DNA from: an uncultured Verrucomicrobiota bacterium
Lineage (GTDB): Bacteria > Verrucomicrobiota > Verrucomicrobiia > Limisphaerales > UBA9464
Assembly: GCA_903922605.1 (NCBI GenBank)
Contig: CAIXUG010000006.1
Span: 56,246 to 120,245, forward strand
Length of the DNA stretch: 64,000 bases
Reading direction: 5' to 3'
Below the pieces are notes generated by a model that worked only from the letters and a program-made list of their open reading frames with translations, was not told the DNA's origin and did not search any database. Each line of letters starts with the position of its first letter. Position 1 is the first letter of the stretch. This document shows positions 9,426 to 16,740 of the stretch, piece by piece. The position numbers and the translations under genes were made by a program.

Positions 9426-9600
9426 ATTAGCCGGGGGTTGAGTCAGCGATACCCCCGGAAAGGGAACCCTCTGGGGTCGATCCTGAAGGGATCGCAGCCG
9501 GCTACCATTTCCCAGCGCCGCTGCGACCCCTGCCGGGGTCGGGAATAATCGCGTCTTTTACCGGGGGTATCGTCGCGGTGCTCCTCAACCCCCGGCTAAT
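9426..9600. repeat. Large nested palindromic element (175 bp)
   Basis: The outer arms ATTAGCCGGGGGTTGAG (9426-9442) and CTCAACCCCCGGCTAAT (9584-9600) are perfect reverse complements. Inner arms CGATACCCCCGG and CCGGGGGTATCG pair as well. The middle holds GATCCTGAAGGGATC and GACCCCTGCCGGGGTC hairpins. No protein is encoded. The flanks 9242-9425 and 9601-9761 show no gene. This is a different family from the MITE copies. Confidence 0.75.
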
Positions 9601-9761
9601 GGCTGGCAAGCCTCCGGCTTGCGGGACTGAATGATCGCTGTGCTCGCTCGCCGCGCCGCCCGCAATCAGCCCTTGGCTGTCTCAACGAAAAGATGGGGTA
9701 ATTGACTGCCGGTCGCCCTGCGCAGGCTTGTAGACTTCTCCGGGCCACTTACGCTGCCGCC

Positions 9762-9956
9762 GTGATTGTCCCGCAGAAAAAAGTCCTGCTCCGGCAGGAC
9801 GAGGATGGCATCTGGATCGCGAAGTCCGACCTGCTTCCCGGCTGCCACGCGCACGGACGGGATCCCGGTGAGGCAATGCGCCGTTTTCAGGAAGCCGCGA
9901 AGGCGCATCTGGAGGCGTTGTTGGAGACCGGACGGCCGCAGTGGGTTCAAAGCTGA
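9762..9956 (+). CDS. HicB-family antitoxin-like protein, no HicA partner
   Basis: A short protein of ~64 residues if the GTG at 9762 is the start; a TTG at 9702 would add 20 residues. The core EDGIWIAKSDLLPGCHAHG followed by DPGEAMRRFQEAAKAHLEAL matches the HicB partial RNase H-like fold, with its strand-G-W...PGCHAHG turn and amphipathic helix. HicB normally neutralises the HicA mRNA interferase and represses their operon through a C-terminal HTH or RHH domain. This protein stops before any DNA-binding domain, and no HicA (dsRBD with catalytic His) is visible on either side. It may be a degenerate or solitary family member. Confidence 0.6.
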   Translation: MIVPQKKVLLRQDEDGIWIAKSDLLPGCHAHGRDPGEAMRRFQEAAKAHLEALLETGRPQWVQS

Positions 9957-10310
9957 GTGGGTTCGACATCTACTTTGGCGTCGCCGTTTCTGAGTTGAAA
10001 TCCCCGTAGCCCACCATATTGCTGAGCGCCAAGGCTTTCACAAAAATATCAGGCTTTAAATCAAATTGGAACTCTGCTGCCTTTTGAATTCGCAGCTTTT
10101 GCTCTGGTCCTTGCATACCGTACCAATATGCGACACACTTTCATCTCGTTTTCCGGCAAGAGCTATTCACTTTAATCTATGTTGATTTAAAACACGAGTC
10201 CTAGTATTCGAAGGCATTAGTTAAGAGCGATGCAAAAATCAATACCCGGCCATTGAATTCCTGACTTTGCAATTAGGTTGGTAATCTTGGGCAATCAAGT
10301 GCCAAAAATT
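9957..10310. other. AT-rich intergenic stretch at the start of the low-GC island
   Basis: From about 9980 the base composition falls sharply compared with the surrounding high-GC DNA. No supported gene is seen. A-T-rich runs such as ATTTAAAACACGAG could serve as promoter for the following low-GC gene, but no consensus pair is convincing. Confidence 0.5.
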
Positions 10311-11300
10311 ATGTCACACCCCACGAACCCACAAGTAGGATTACTCTTCAAGCCAAACGAAGACTTTACGTTGGCTCAGGCGGTTTATCATTCTGTGACT
10401 GGTAAAACAGAAAAACTCACAAGGAATTTCTCAACAAATTATCGGGTAACAATGATGGATCTTGAGCAGCTACATGCAAAATGCACCCAGATGGTCACCC
10501 AATGGGCGGTTTGTCAGAGCAATAGCAATGTTTCAATTCAGCATTTAGATGACAACAAAGAGCAATTCAGTTCTTTCGATAGATTTCGCATCTACGATTC
10601 CAGCCGAACATCACCGGCAGAAAGTGTTTCGTATAGGTTTAACATTCTTATAGACGGTAAAGGTGCCGATGCCCGCCAAGGACACCCATACTCAATAACC
10701 GTAAGAATCGTATCGCGATTAGCTCTATTAAAACGCCTTGACGAAGACCAAGCGCCGGCTCACTGGCTACGCATGCTTGGAGTGTATACAATCGTCGTCG
10801 AGATCGACTACGTGGATTATGCTATCGCTCGAAATATGATGTCTATGGTTGATTCTTGGATTTCGCAGGTCGAAGCGGAACCAAATTGGAAAGCGTTCCT
10901 CTGGATCCAAAATAGATCTCAGTGGATACCTGCACTCTTTCAACCTGCAATGGCAACACTCTGCGGCTGGGCGCTCTACCTTACGGCTCCAATTGTTCTG
11001 TCTTCAACTGAGTCGATTTCGATATTAGCGCAATTCTTGATTGTGGCATTTGTTGGAATAATGGTTTCCGCGCAAATCGCTAAAATGTTGGGCAGTATAA
11101 TCGAAAGCGCTATTGATCTGATGATGCCTCTAAGTTACTTAAAGTTAAATAAAGGGGACGAAAAAATTATCCGATGTGGTGAAATCTCCAGGAGGTTTTT
11201 GTTTCTAAAAGTATTTGTAGCCTTAGGGATTACTGTGGTGCAGGGAGTCGCGATTAACATTCTTTCGGTGCCATTAGTAAAACATATATTTGAAAAGTAA
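10311..11300 (+). CDS. Unknown low-GC protein with C-terminal membrane helices
   Basis: A 329-residue protein I do not recognise. The N-terminal ~200 residues are soluble and mixed alpha/beta (MMDLEQLHAKCTQMVTQW, RFRIYDSS, VSYRFNILIDG, SITVRIVSRLALLKR, YTIVVEIDYVDYAIARNM). Three hydrophobic helices follow: about 220-245 (LFQPAMATLCGWALYL), 250-275 (LAQFLIVAFVGIMVSA) and 300-325 (FVALGITVVQGVAINIL). Codon usage is AT-rich, unlike nearly every other gene here, pointing to recent transfer. It lies alone between an orphan HicB and the dnaG relic/VapBC region. I start at the ATG at 10311; a TTG at 10278 is in frame. The soluble-sensor plus membrane layout is compatible with many roles, including defence effectors, but nothing proves one. 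Confidence 0.65.
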   Translation: MSHPTNPQVGLLFKPNEDFTLAQAVYHSVTGKTEKLTRNFSTNYRVTMMDLEQLHAKCTQMVTQWAVCQSNSNVSIQHLDDNKEQFSSFDRFRIYDSSRTSPAESVSYRFNILIDGKGADARQGHPYSITVRIVSRLALLKRLDEDQAPAHWLRMLGVYTIVVEIDYVDYAIARNMMSMVDSWISQVEAEPNWKAFLWIQNRSQWIPALFQPAMATLCGWALYLTAPIVLSSTESISILAQFLIVAFVGIMVSAQIAKMLGSIIESAIDLMMPLSYLKLNKGDEKIIRCGEISRRFLFLKVFVALGITVVQGVAINILSVPLVKHIFEK

Positions 11301-11392
11301 ATCCGAGCGTAACTCTTTTGTGTTGCTACTCATACAAAAGCATTGCGTAAGATTGGCACTCCGCTCCCAGCTTTGTCCTCCGTGGTTCCAGC

Positions 11393-11494
11393 GTGCCGCT
11401 TTTCTCCGACAACTTCCGCGAACAGGTTCGCGCCGCCAGTGACACAGTGCCTTCGGCCAACGCTGCGCTTGCCCGAAAGTGGCCCGCTTCCTAA
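11393..11494 (+). pseudogene. Relic of the dnaG 5' end
   Basis: Bases 11393-11444 match the start of dnaG at 12174-12225 at 50 of 52 positions, in the same orientation and reading frame (GTG-CCG-CTT-TTC...). The frame encodes VPLFSDNFREQVRAASD, then leaves homology and stops at TAA 11492-11494. It is a truncated duplicate of the primase start and lies 10 bp before the antitoxin gene. Together with the real dnaG start it brackets the VapBC-type module. Confidence 0.85.
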
Positions 11495-11503
11495 ATTGCC
11501 GCC

Positions 11504-11743
11504 ATGAGCACGGCGACCATTTCCCTGCCGGTTGAATTGAAGGCCCGCGCGGCCACGGCTGCCAAGAAGGCGGGCATGAGCACGGCCCGGTTTGTCCGCG
11601 AAGCCGTGGAATCGAAGCTGACGACGGACGGCGCGGCCCGGCCCAGCCTGTACGAGCTGACCAAGGATCTCTGCGGCAGCGTCAAGGGCGGTCCCCGTGA
11701 CCTTTCGAACAAGAAGAAGCATCTGGCCGGCTACGGGAAATGA
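11504..11743 (+). CDS. Ribbon-helix-helix antitoxin (VapB/CopG-like)
   Basis: A 79-residue protein whose first ~45 residues fit a ribbon-helix-helix DNA-binding domain: strand TISLPVEL, helix KARAATAAKKAG, turn MSTARF, helix VREAVESKL. The C-terminal half (LYELTKDLCGSVKGGPRDLSN) is the usual toxin-wrapping tail of such antitoxins. Its stop overlaps the next start by 4 bp (ATGA), the classic coupling of toxin-antitoxin pairs. It would neutralise the PIN toxin and repress the operon. The promoter must lie in or before the dnaG relic. Confidence 0.85.
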   Translation: MSTATISLPVELKARAATAAKKAGMSTARFVREAVESKLTTDGAARPSLYELTKDLCGSVKGGPRDLSNKKKHLAGYGK

Positions 11744-12153
11744 ACCTGATCATTGCCGACGCCGGCCCGCTCGTCGCCTACCTCAAGCAGGACGACCAGC
11801 ACCACGAATGGGCGGCGCGGTGCTTTCGCGAGTTCCGGGACCCGCTCGTCACCTGCGACTCCGCCCTGAGTGAAGCCCTCTTCCTGCTGCGTGACGTCCA
11901 CAATGGGCGTGAGCGGCTGTTCACCCTCCTGGAACGCCGGGCGGTCATTCCCGCCTTTTCACTGCCCGAGCAGATTCCCCAGGTGCTGGCGCTGATGCGC
12001 CGTTACGCCGACGTGCCGATGTCCCTCGCCGACGCTTGCCTGGTCCGGATGGCTGAGCTGGGCGAGGAGGCCAGCGTGTTTACGACCGACAGCGACTTTC
12101 GTCGCTACCGCCGCCATCGGCGCGGCACGATTCCGCTTCTCTTCCCCGATTGA
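11740..12153 (+). CDS. PIN-domain ribonuclease toxin (VapC-like)
   Basis: A 137-residue PIN-fold protein. The acidic residues expected to bind Mg are D7 (IIADAGPLV), E45 (SALSEALFLL), D98 (SLADACLV) and D117/D119 (TTDSDF). Such toxins cleave tRNA or rRNA when freed from antitoxin. It overlaps the antitoxin by 4 bp and ends 20 bp before the dnaG GTG start, so the pair may now be co-transcribed with primase. The module lies between two copies of the dnaG 5' end, indicating that it arrived here by an event that duplicated 52 bp of dnaG. Confidence 0.88.
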   Translation: MNLIIADAGPLVAYLKQDDQHHEWAARCFREFRDPLVTCDSALSEALFLLRDVHNGRERLFTLLERRAVIPAFSLPEQIPQVLALMRRYADVPMSLADACLVRMAELGEEASVFTTDSDFRRYRRHRRGTIPLLFPD

Positions 12154-12173
12154 GGGCGGAACCTGTATCCGCC

Positions 12174-13985
12174 GTGCCGCTTTTCTCCGACAACTTTCGC
12201 GAACAGGTTCGCGCCGCGAGTGACATCGTCGATGTCATCGGTGGCTACCTGCCGCTGAAGCGCGCCGGCACGAACTTCGTCACGCTCTGCCCCTTCCATA
12301 AGGAGAAGTCGCCCAGCTTCAACGTGAACCCGGGCAAGCAGATCTTTCACTGCTTCGGCTGCCACAAGGGCGGCGACGTGTTCCGGTTCGTGCAGGACTA
12401 CGAGAACCTCTCCTTCGTCGAGGCCCTCACCCGGCTCGCCGAGCGCGCCCGCATCCCCCTCGAAACGGAGAACAATCCGGGCGCCCAGCAGGCGCGCGGT
12501 GTGAAGGATTCGCTGCTCAAGCTCCACGAGGCCATCACCGTCCGCTGGCAGCAATGCCTCGCCACGGAGGCCGCCGGCCAGATCGCCCGCGACTACCTCG
12601 ATAAGCGCGGCGTGAGCATGGACGCCATCAAGGAATTCCGGCTCGGGGCCGCCCCCGAGGCCTGGGATGACACGGTGAACTGGGCCAAGGCGAAGGGCTT
12701 CGACGCCGCGCTGTGCGAGCAGGCGGGGCTCATCATCAAGAAGGAGGATACCGGCCGGCTTTACGACCGCTTCCGGGGCCGGCTGATGTTCCCGATCTGC
12801 GACGAGCAGGGCCGGGTCATCGCCTTCAGCGGGCGCATTCTCCAAGGCGACGAAAAGGTCGCGAAGTATGTCAACTCGCCCGAGACGCCCATCTTCACCA
12901 AGGGCAAGGTGCTCTTCGCCCTCGACAAGGCGAAGCGCGCCATCCTCGACGCCGGCCATGCGGTCGTGTGCGAGGGCCAGCTCGACACCATCGCCTGCCA
13001 CAGCGCCGGCATCCGCAACGTGATCGCGCCGCAGGGCACCGCGCTCACCGCCGACCACGCGCGCATCCTCAAGCGCTACGTGGACGAAGTGGTGCTGTGC
13101 TTCGACGGCGACAAGGCGGGGCGCAACGCCAGTATCCGTTCCTTCGAGGGGCTGCTCGGTTCCGGCCTCGCCATCCGCGTCGCGAGCATTCCGCCGCCGG
13201 ATGATCCGGACAGCTTCATCAAGCAGCATGGTGCTGACGCCTTCCGGGCCATCCTGGCGAAGGCCGAGGGGTACTTCGATTTTTACCTGAAGCATCTCTG
13301 CGCCGAGAACGACACCACCTCCGACAAGGGCCGCATGCTGGTCGTGCGCAAAATGGGCGAGGACCTCCAGAAGACCGGCAACGCGGTGCTGCTGGACACC
13401 TACGCCCAGAAGACCAGCCAGCGCCTCGGGGTGAGTGTGGAGGCGGTGCGGACGGAATTCCGCAAGGCCCGCGCGCTCGCCGCGAACACCCATCGCGCCG
13501 AAGCGGACGAACCTCCGCTCACCGAGCCGGACGCGGGCACCGCCGAACCGCCCGCACCTCCGCCGAAGCACGAGCTGTGGCTGTTGAAATACCTGCTGGC
13601 CTCCGCCGACCTCGCCCACTTCGCCGCCGCGCACCTGGAGCCGGTGTGGGTCACGCACCCGACCGTCCGGCGCATCGCGGCGCTGCATTTCGCCCACGGC
13701 ACCGATGTCGCGGGGCTGCTCGCCCAGTTCGAAGGCGACGACTTTGCCTGCCGCCTCATCACCGAGAACGCCAGCGCACAGCACGCCATTCCCGAGCCCG
13801 AAAAGCAGCTCGCCGACGTGATCCTGCGCCTCCGCAACACGGCCTACGACCAGCGCATCGCGCAGCTGAACGCCCACCTTTCCGACCCCGCCCTCAGCGC
13901 GGCCGAACATGACGACGTCGCAGGCGAACAGCAGCGACTCCGGGCGGCCAAGCGCGAGCCGCTCCATCCGCTTGGGGAGGTGTGA
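12174..13985 (+). CDS. dnaG: DNA primase
   Basis: A ~603-residue primase that makes RNA primers at the replication fork. The CHC2 zinc finger has C39, H42, C60 and C63 (CPFHKEKSPSF...HCFGCHKGGD). The catalytic core has the LGAAPEAWD region and the TOPRIM segment with acidic motifs EGQLDTIA and FDGDKAGRNA, plus DPDSF. The C-terminal ~150 residues should be the helicase-binding domain and are less conserved, after an Ala/Pro/Glu-rich linker. I choose the GTG at 12174 because homology starts there and the 52-bp duplicate upstream also begins at that codon; a TTG at 12150 is in frame but overlaps the toxin stop. The length is normal for the family. Confidence 0.95.
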   Translation: MPLFSDNFREQVRAASDIVDVIGGYLPLKRAGTNFVTLCPFHKEKSPSFNVNPGKQIFHCFGCHKGGDVFRFVQDYENLSFVEALTRLAERARIPLETENNPGAQQARGVKDSLLKLHEAITVRWQQCLATEAAGQIARDYLDKRGVSMDAIKEFRLGAAPEAWDDTVNWAKAKGFDAALCEQAGLIIKKEDTGRLYDRFRGRLMFPICDEQGRVIAFSGRILQGDEKVAKYVNSPETPIFTKGKVLFALDKAKRAILDAGHAVVCEGQLDTIACHSAGIRNVIAPQGTALTADHARILKRYVDEVVLCFDGDKAGRNASIRSFEGLLGSGLAIRVASIPPPDDPDSFIKQHGADAFRAILAKAEGYFDFYLKHLCAENDTTSDKGRMLVVRKMGEDLQKTGNAVLLDTYAQKTSQRLGVSVEAVRTEFRKARALAANTHRAEADEPPLTEPDAGTAEPPAPPPKHELWLLKYLLASADLAHFAAAHLEPVWVTHPTVRRIAALHFAHGTDVAGLLAQFEGDDFACRLITENASAQHAIPEPEKQLADVILRLRNTAYDQRIAQLNAHLSDPALSAAEHDDVAGEQQRLRAAKREPLHPLGEV

Positions 13986-13999
13986 GGGCTGCCTGTGAA

Positions 14000-14058
14000 G
14001 CCGTTGAAACGGCTGAGACCTCCTGCTGCACAGGTCACCGGGCTGAAGCCCGGTGCTA
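14000..14058 (+). repeat. REP unit A (two hairpins), direct orientation
   Basis: Contains hairpin GCCGTTGAAACGGC, a spacer with CACAGGTC, then hairpin ACCGGGCTGAAGCCCGGT followed by GCTAA. The same two-hairpin unit recurs inverted at 14205-14266 and direct at 14737-14795, bracketing the RAYT gene. Confidence 0.85.
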
Positions 14059-14204
14059 ATGGGATTTCGAACAAGGAGGCTGTCGCAAAACCTTCGTATC
14101 GTTGCTTCAGCCGGTGCCTTGGGGGACGAATGACGCTTGAAAACAATCTGCGCCCTCCCTCACTGGCACGCTCCCGCCGGTACCGTTCCTTAGCGCCGTT
14201 CTCG

Positions 14205-14266
14205 CTAGCACCGGGCTTCAGCCCGGTGGCCCCCACGATCTCTACGACTCAGCCGTTTCAACGGCT
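14205..14266 (-). repeat. REP unit B (inverted copy), upstream of RAYT
   Basis: Reads TAGCACCGGGCTTCAGCCC then AGCCGTTTCAACGGCT, the reverse order and orientation of unit A. It ends about 27 bp before the RAYT start codon. The DNA between units A and B (14059-14204) has no gene. Confidence 0.85.
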
Positions 14267-14292
14267 TCCCGGCCGGCCTACGCTTGACGGCG

Positions 14293-14745
14293 ATGTCGCA
14301 GCACTCTTACTCCAAGATTTGGGTACATCTGGTGTGGTCCACGCTGAACCGCGAACCGATGTTGTCTCCGACAGCAGGCGTGAAAGCGGCCGGCTGGCTT
14401 CGCGAATATGCCGCCTCGAAGGACATCTATCTCAGGAACTGCTTCTTCAACGCGGACCACGTCCATGTCCTGATCGATCTGCCGACCAGCCGATCCATCG
14501 AGGAGTTGATGCAGCTCTTCAAAGGAGCCTCATCCCATTGGATCAACGAGCAGGGGTTGGTGAACGGGAAATTCGGCTGGGGGCGCGGCTATGGCGCCTT
14601 CTCCGTCTCCGAGTCGAACGTGGCCGAAGTCGTGGCTTACATTGCGGGGCAGGAGGAGCACCATCGACGGCGGTCATTTGACGAGGAGTTGAAACTGTTC
14701 GTGCAACGGCACGGGTTGCAATGGCACGACGACTCAAGCCGTTGA
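14293..14745 (+). CDS. REP-associated tyrosine transposase (RAYT, IS200-like Y1)
   Basis: A 150-residue single-strand transposase of the Y1/HUH class. The HUH metal motif is H56-V-H58 in NADHVHVLIDLP, and the nucleophile candidate is Y116 in VVAYIAGQEEHH. RAYTs act on REP hairpins as single-stranded DNA substrates and are usually domesticated single-copy genes. Here the gene is bracketed by three REP units, and its stop codon TGA is part of the GCCGTTGAAACGGC hairpin of the downstream unit. A TTG at 14284 would add three residues; the ATG at 14293 is preferred. The catalytic residues look intact. Confidence 0.9.
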   Translation: MSQHSYSKIWVHLVWSTLNREPMLSPTAGVKAAGWLREYAASKDIYLRNCFFNADHVHVLIDLPTSRSIEELMQLFKGASSHWINEQGLVNGKFGWGRGYGAFSVSESNVAEVVAYIAGQEEHHRRRSFDEELKLFVQRHGLQWHDDSSR

Positions 14746-14795
14746 AACGGCAGGGCCTCCTGCCGCACAGGTCACCGGGCTGAAGCCCGGTGCTA
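14737..14795 (+). repeat. REP unit C, overlapping the RAYT stop codon
   Basis: Direct copy of unit A: AGCCGTTGAAACGGC, spacer ending GCACAGGTC, then ACCGGGCTGAAGCCCGGTGC. The first hairpin includes the last two codons and the stop of the transposase gene. Confidence 0.85.
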
Positions 14796-14825
14796 GCGGT
14801 ATGTGGCCAGCGCAAGGGAGCGATT

Positions 14826-14852
14826 CCCAGCCCTGAAGGGCTGGGCTTTTTT
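14826..14852 (+). terminator. Rho-independent terminator after RAYT
   Basis: Stem CCCAGCCCT, loop GA, stem AGGGCTGGG, followed by CTTTTTT on the + strand. It would end transcripts from the RAYT gene and perhaps from vapBC-dnaG. Confidence 0.8.
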
Positions 14853-14890
14853 CGATTCGGGATCCGCAGGCCGCACTTCGGCTACCGCTT

Positions 14891-16282
14891 TCAGTTTCGC
14901 CGGATCGCGCGCTGGATTCTCACCGATGCTTTAAGCGTCTGGCCGTCGGCGGGCAGTTCCTGGATCTGGCGGACAATCTCAATGCCTTTCACCACGCGAC
15001 CGAAGGCGGCGAAGCCCTGGCCGTCGGGATTGCGTTTGCCGCCGAAATCGAGTTCCGGCTGGTCGCCGACGCAGATGAAGAAGGAATCCTGCGCGGTATC
15101 GGGACCATCACGCGCCATCGAGAGGGTACCGTCGCGATGCTTCAGGCCGGTGTCGCGCGTGCGCTCCAGCGGGATGGACGCGAAATACTCATTCGTCTTC
15201 GCTGGGTTCGCCTGCGCCTGGATGACGGCGATCTTCACAGCGTTGGTGGGCTGGTTGCCGGCGGTGACAGTGCGGAAGAACTGTCCGTCGGCGTAAAGCC
15301 CCTCGTGAGCGTAACGGAGGAAATTCTCCACGGTCTTCGGCGCCGCCCGGTAATCCAGCTCCACCTCGATGTCGCCGCGCGCGGTCTGGATGAGCACGCG
15401 GGGATGCTCGGGAATCGGTGCGGCACGCCAGCGGAAGTGCGGCGACGTGGCCGGATCGAACCCGATGAGATGCGCGCGATCGGTGGCCGCCCGGTCCATC
15501 GGCTTGTGGTAGCGCCAGGGCCGGTCGCCATAGACCTCCAGGCAGAGCGCGGCAACGCCCGGATCGTACACCTTGAGCTTGGCGCGGGTGTCAATGTCGT
15601 TGTGCAGGGCGTCGTTGGCGCGGTTGTTGTCGAACCACGACTGCGTGGCCTCCGCCCAGTATTCCTCGTAGTTGGAGCCCGCGTAGGTGCTGCGCCAGAG
15701 ACCGTGATTGGTCGCGCTTTGATAGGCCGTGCGGAGCCGGCGATCGAAGGTCGGGTCCAGGACACTCAAACCCGTGAGATGGATGGCGTGGGCGAACTCG
15801 TGGATGCAGATGTTCTCGGTGGAGTAGGGATCACCGGGATAGCACAGCAGGTTCTCCTCGGCCGCGCTGACGGCGGGAGCCTCAGGTGTCGCGCCGAGAC
15901 CGCGTGCGCGGCGGTCCCAGAAGACCTTCGGGGTAAGTCGCGAGTGTTCCGGGATATCGGTCGTGAATTCGTTGTAGGCCATCACCGCGAGGCGCACGTG
16001 GTTGCTCGACATTGCGCCAAGGATGTCCTCCCGGCCCTCCAGCATGTGGCGTACAATCCAGGCGGCCTCGCGCAGGGTATTGTCGGAGACGTTGGTCGAA
16101 CCGACGACCAGCAGCGAACCGACCGGCAGGTGCTTCTGGTAAAACGGAGAGAGCTTGAATTCGCGACGGAGCGCCTCGGGAATCGGCGTAACCTCCTCGG
16201 CCTGTGTCTGGCTCCACAGGGCGGCCACACCGAACAGAAGCAGCCCGAGGCGGTGAGTGATGCGGAGGAGGCTTCGAAGCAT
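14891..16282 (-). CDS. Secreted metallopeptidase-like domain fused to cyclophilin-type PPIase
   Basis: A 463-residue exported protein. After a signal peptide (MLRSLLRITHRLGLLLFGVA, cleavage near TQAEE), residues ~40-270 carry a zincin-like motif ENICIHEFAHAIHL (HExxH) with downstream YEEYWAEATQSWF, as in gluzincin-type secreted proteases. Residues ~295-455 are a cyclophilin domain (TARGDIEVELDYRAAPKTVENF, DGQFFRTV, TLSMARD, DSFFICVGDQPELDF, FAAFGRVVKGIEIV). Cyclophilins catalyse proline isomerisation. The combination in one chain is unusual, and it may process or refold envelope proteins. The zinc ligands HEFAH and a distal E are visible, but activity is inferred. It is transcribed alone. Confidence 0.82.
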   Translation of the reverse strand: MLRSLLRITHRLGLLLFGVAALWSQTQAEEVTPIPEALRREFKLSPFYQKHLPVGSLLVVGSTNVSDNTLREAAWIVRHMLEGREDILGAMSSNHVRLAVMAYNEFTTDIPEHSRLTPKVFWDRRARGLGATPEAPAVSAAEENLLCYPGDPYSTENICIHEFAHAIHLTGLSVLDPTFDRRLRTAYQSATNHGLWRSTYAGSNYEEYWAEATQSWFDNNRANDALHNDIDTRAKLKVYDPGVAALCLEVYGDRPWRYHKPMDRAATDRAHLIGFDPATSPHFRWRAAPIPEHPRVLIQTARGDIEVELDYRAAPKTVENFLRYAHEGLYADGQFFRTVTAGNQPTNAVKIAVIQAQANPAKTNEYFASIPLERTRDTGLKHRDGTLSMARDGPDTAQDSFFICVGDQPELDFGGKRNPDGQGFAAFGRVVKGIEIVRQIQELPADGQTLKASVRIQRAIRRN

Positions 16283-16400
16283 GGCGGCAGCTTAGTGATT
16301 CTCCCGAGGTACGGGCTAGCGCACGAACGCCACTTGGCCTGTCGATTTCGGCCCAATGGCCGTTCGAATGAACAACAAAGGAGAGGGGAATCCGTAACTG

Positions 16401-16735
16401 AAGGCCAAAGGCCTGGTCACAAGCCAGCCCAAGGCAAAGCGAGGAACGAGCGTCGCCTTGGGTGGTGCGCGAAAAGATGGGTCCAGCTCTGAAGGAGCGG
16501 CACATCGCTTGAGAGGTCGATTGTTCCGCCCTTGCAGGGCTGGGGTGGATCGGCGGCAAACCCAGGGCGGCGCGGCCTTCGTCCTGCTTGCCCTGGGCTG
16601 GCTTGTGACCGGGCCTTTGGCCCTTCCAAAGTAGGACGGGCGGCCCGCCCGTTTTCTATCTTTTCCCCCGCCCGGTGTTTGGATTACCAACAAATGCAAA
16701 TATGGAGAACGGGCGAGCCGCCCGTCCATCGGCAA
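16401..16735. repeat. Complex of two palindromic intergenic elements
   Basis: The gene-free stretch 16283-16740 contains two inverted-repeat pairs. The first arms start GGCCAAAGGCCTGGTCACAA (near 16403) and end GGCTTGTGACCGGGCCTTTG (near 16600); they are imperfect reverse complements ~38 bp long. The second pair is GGACGGGCGGCCCGCCCGTT (16634 region) and AACGGGCGAGCCGCCCGTCC (near 16712). No protein coding was credible. Confidence 0.65.
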
Positions 16736-16740
16736 GCCGC

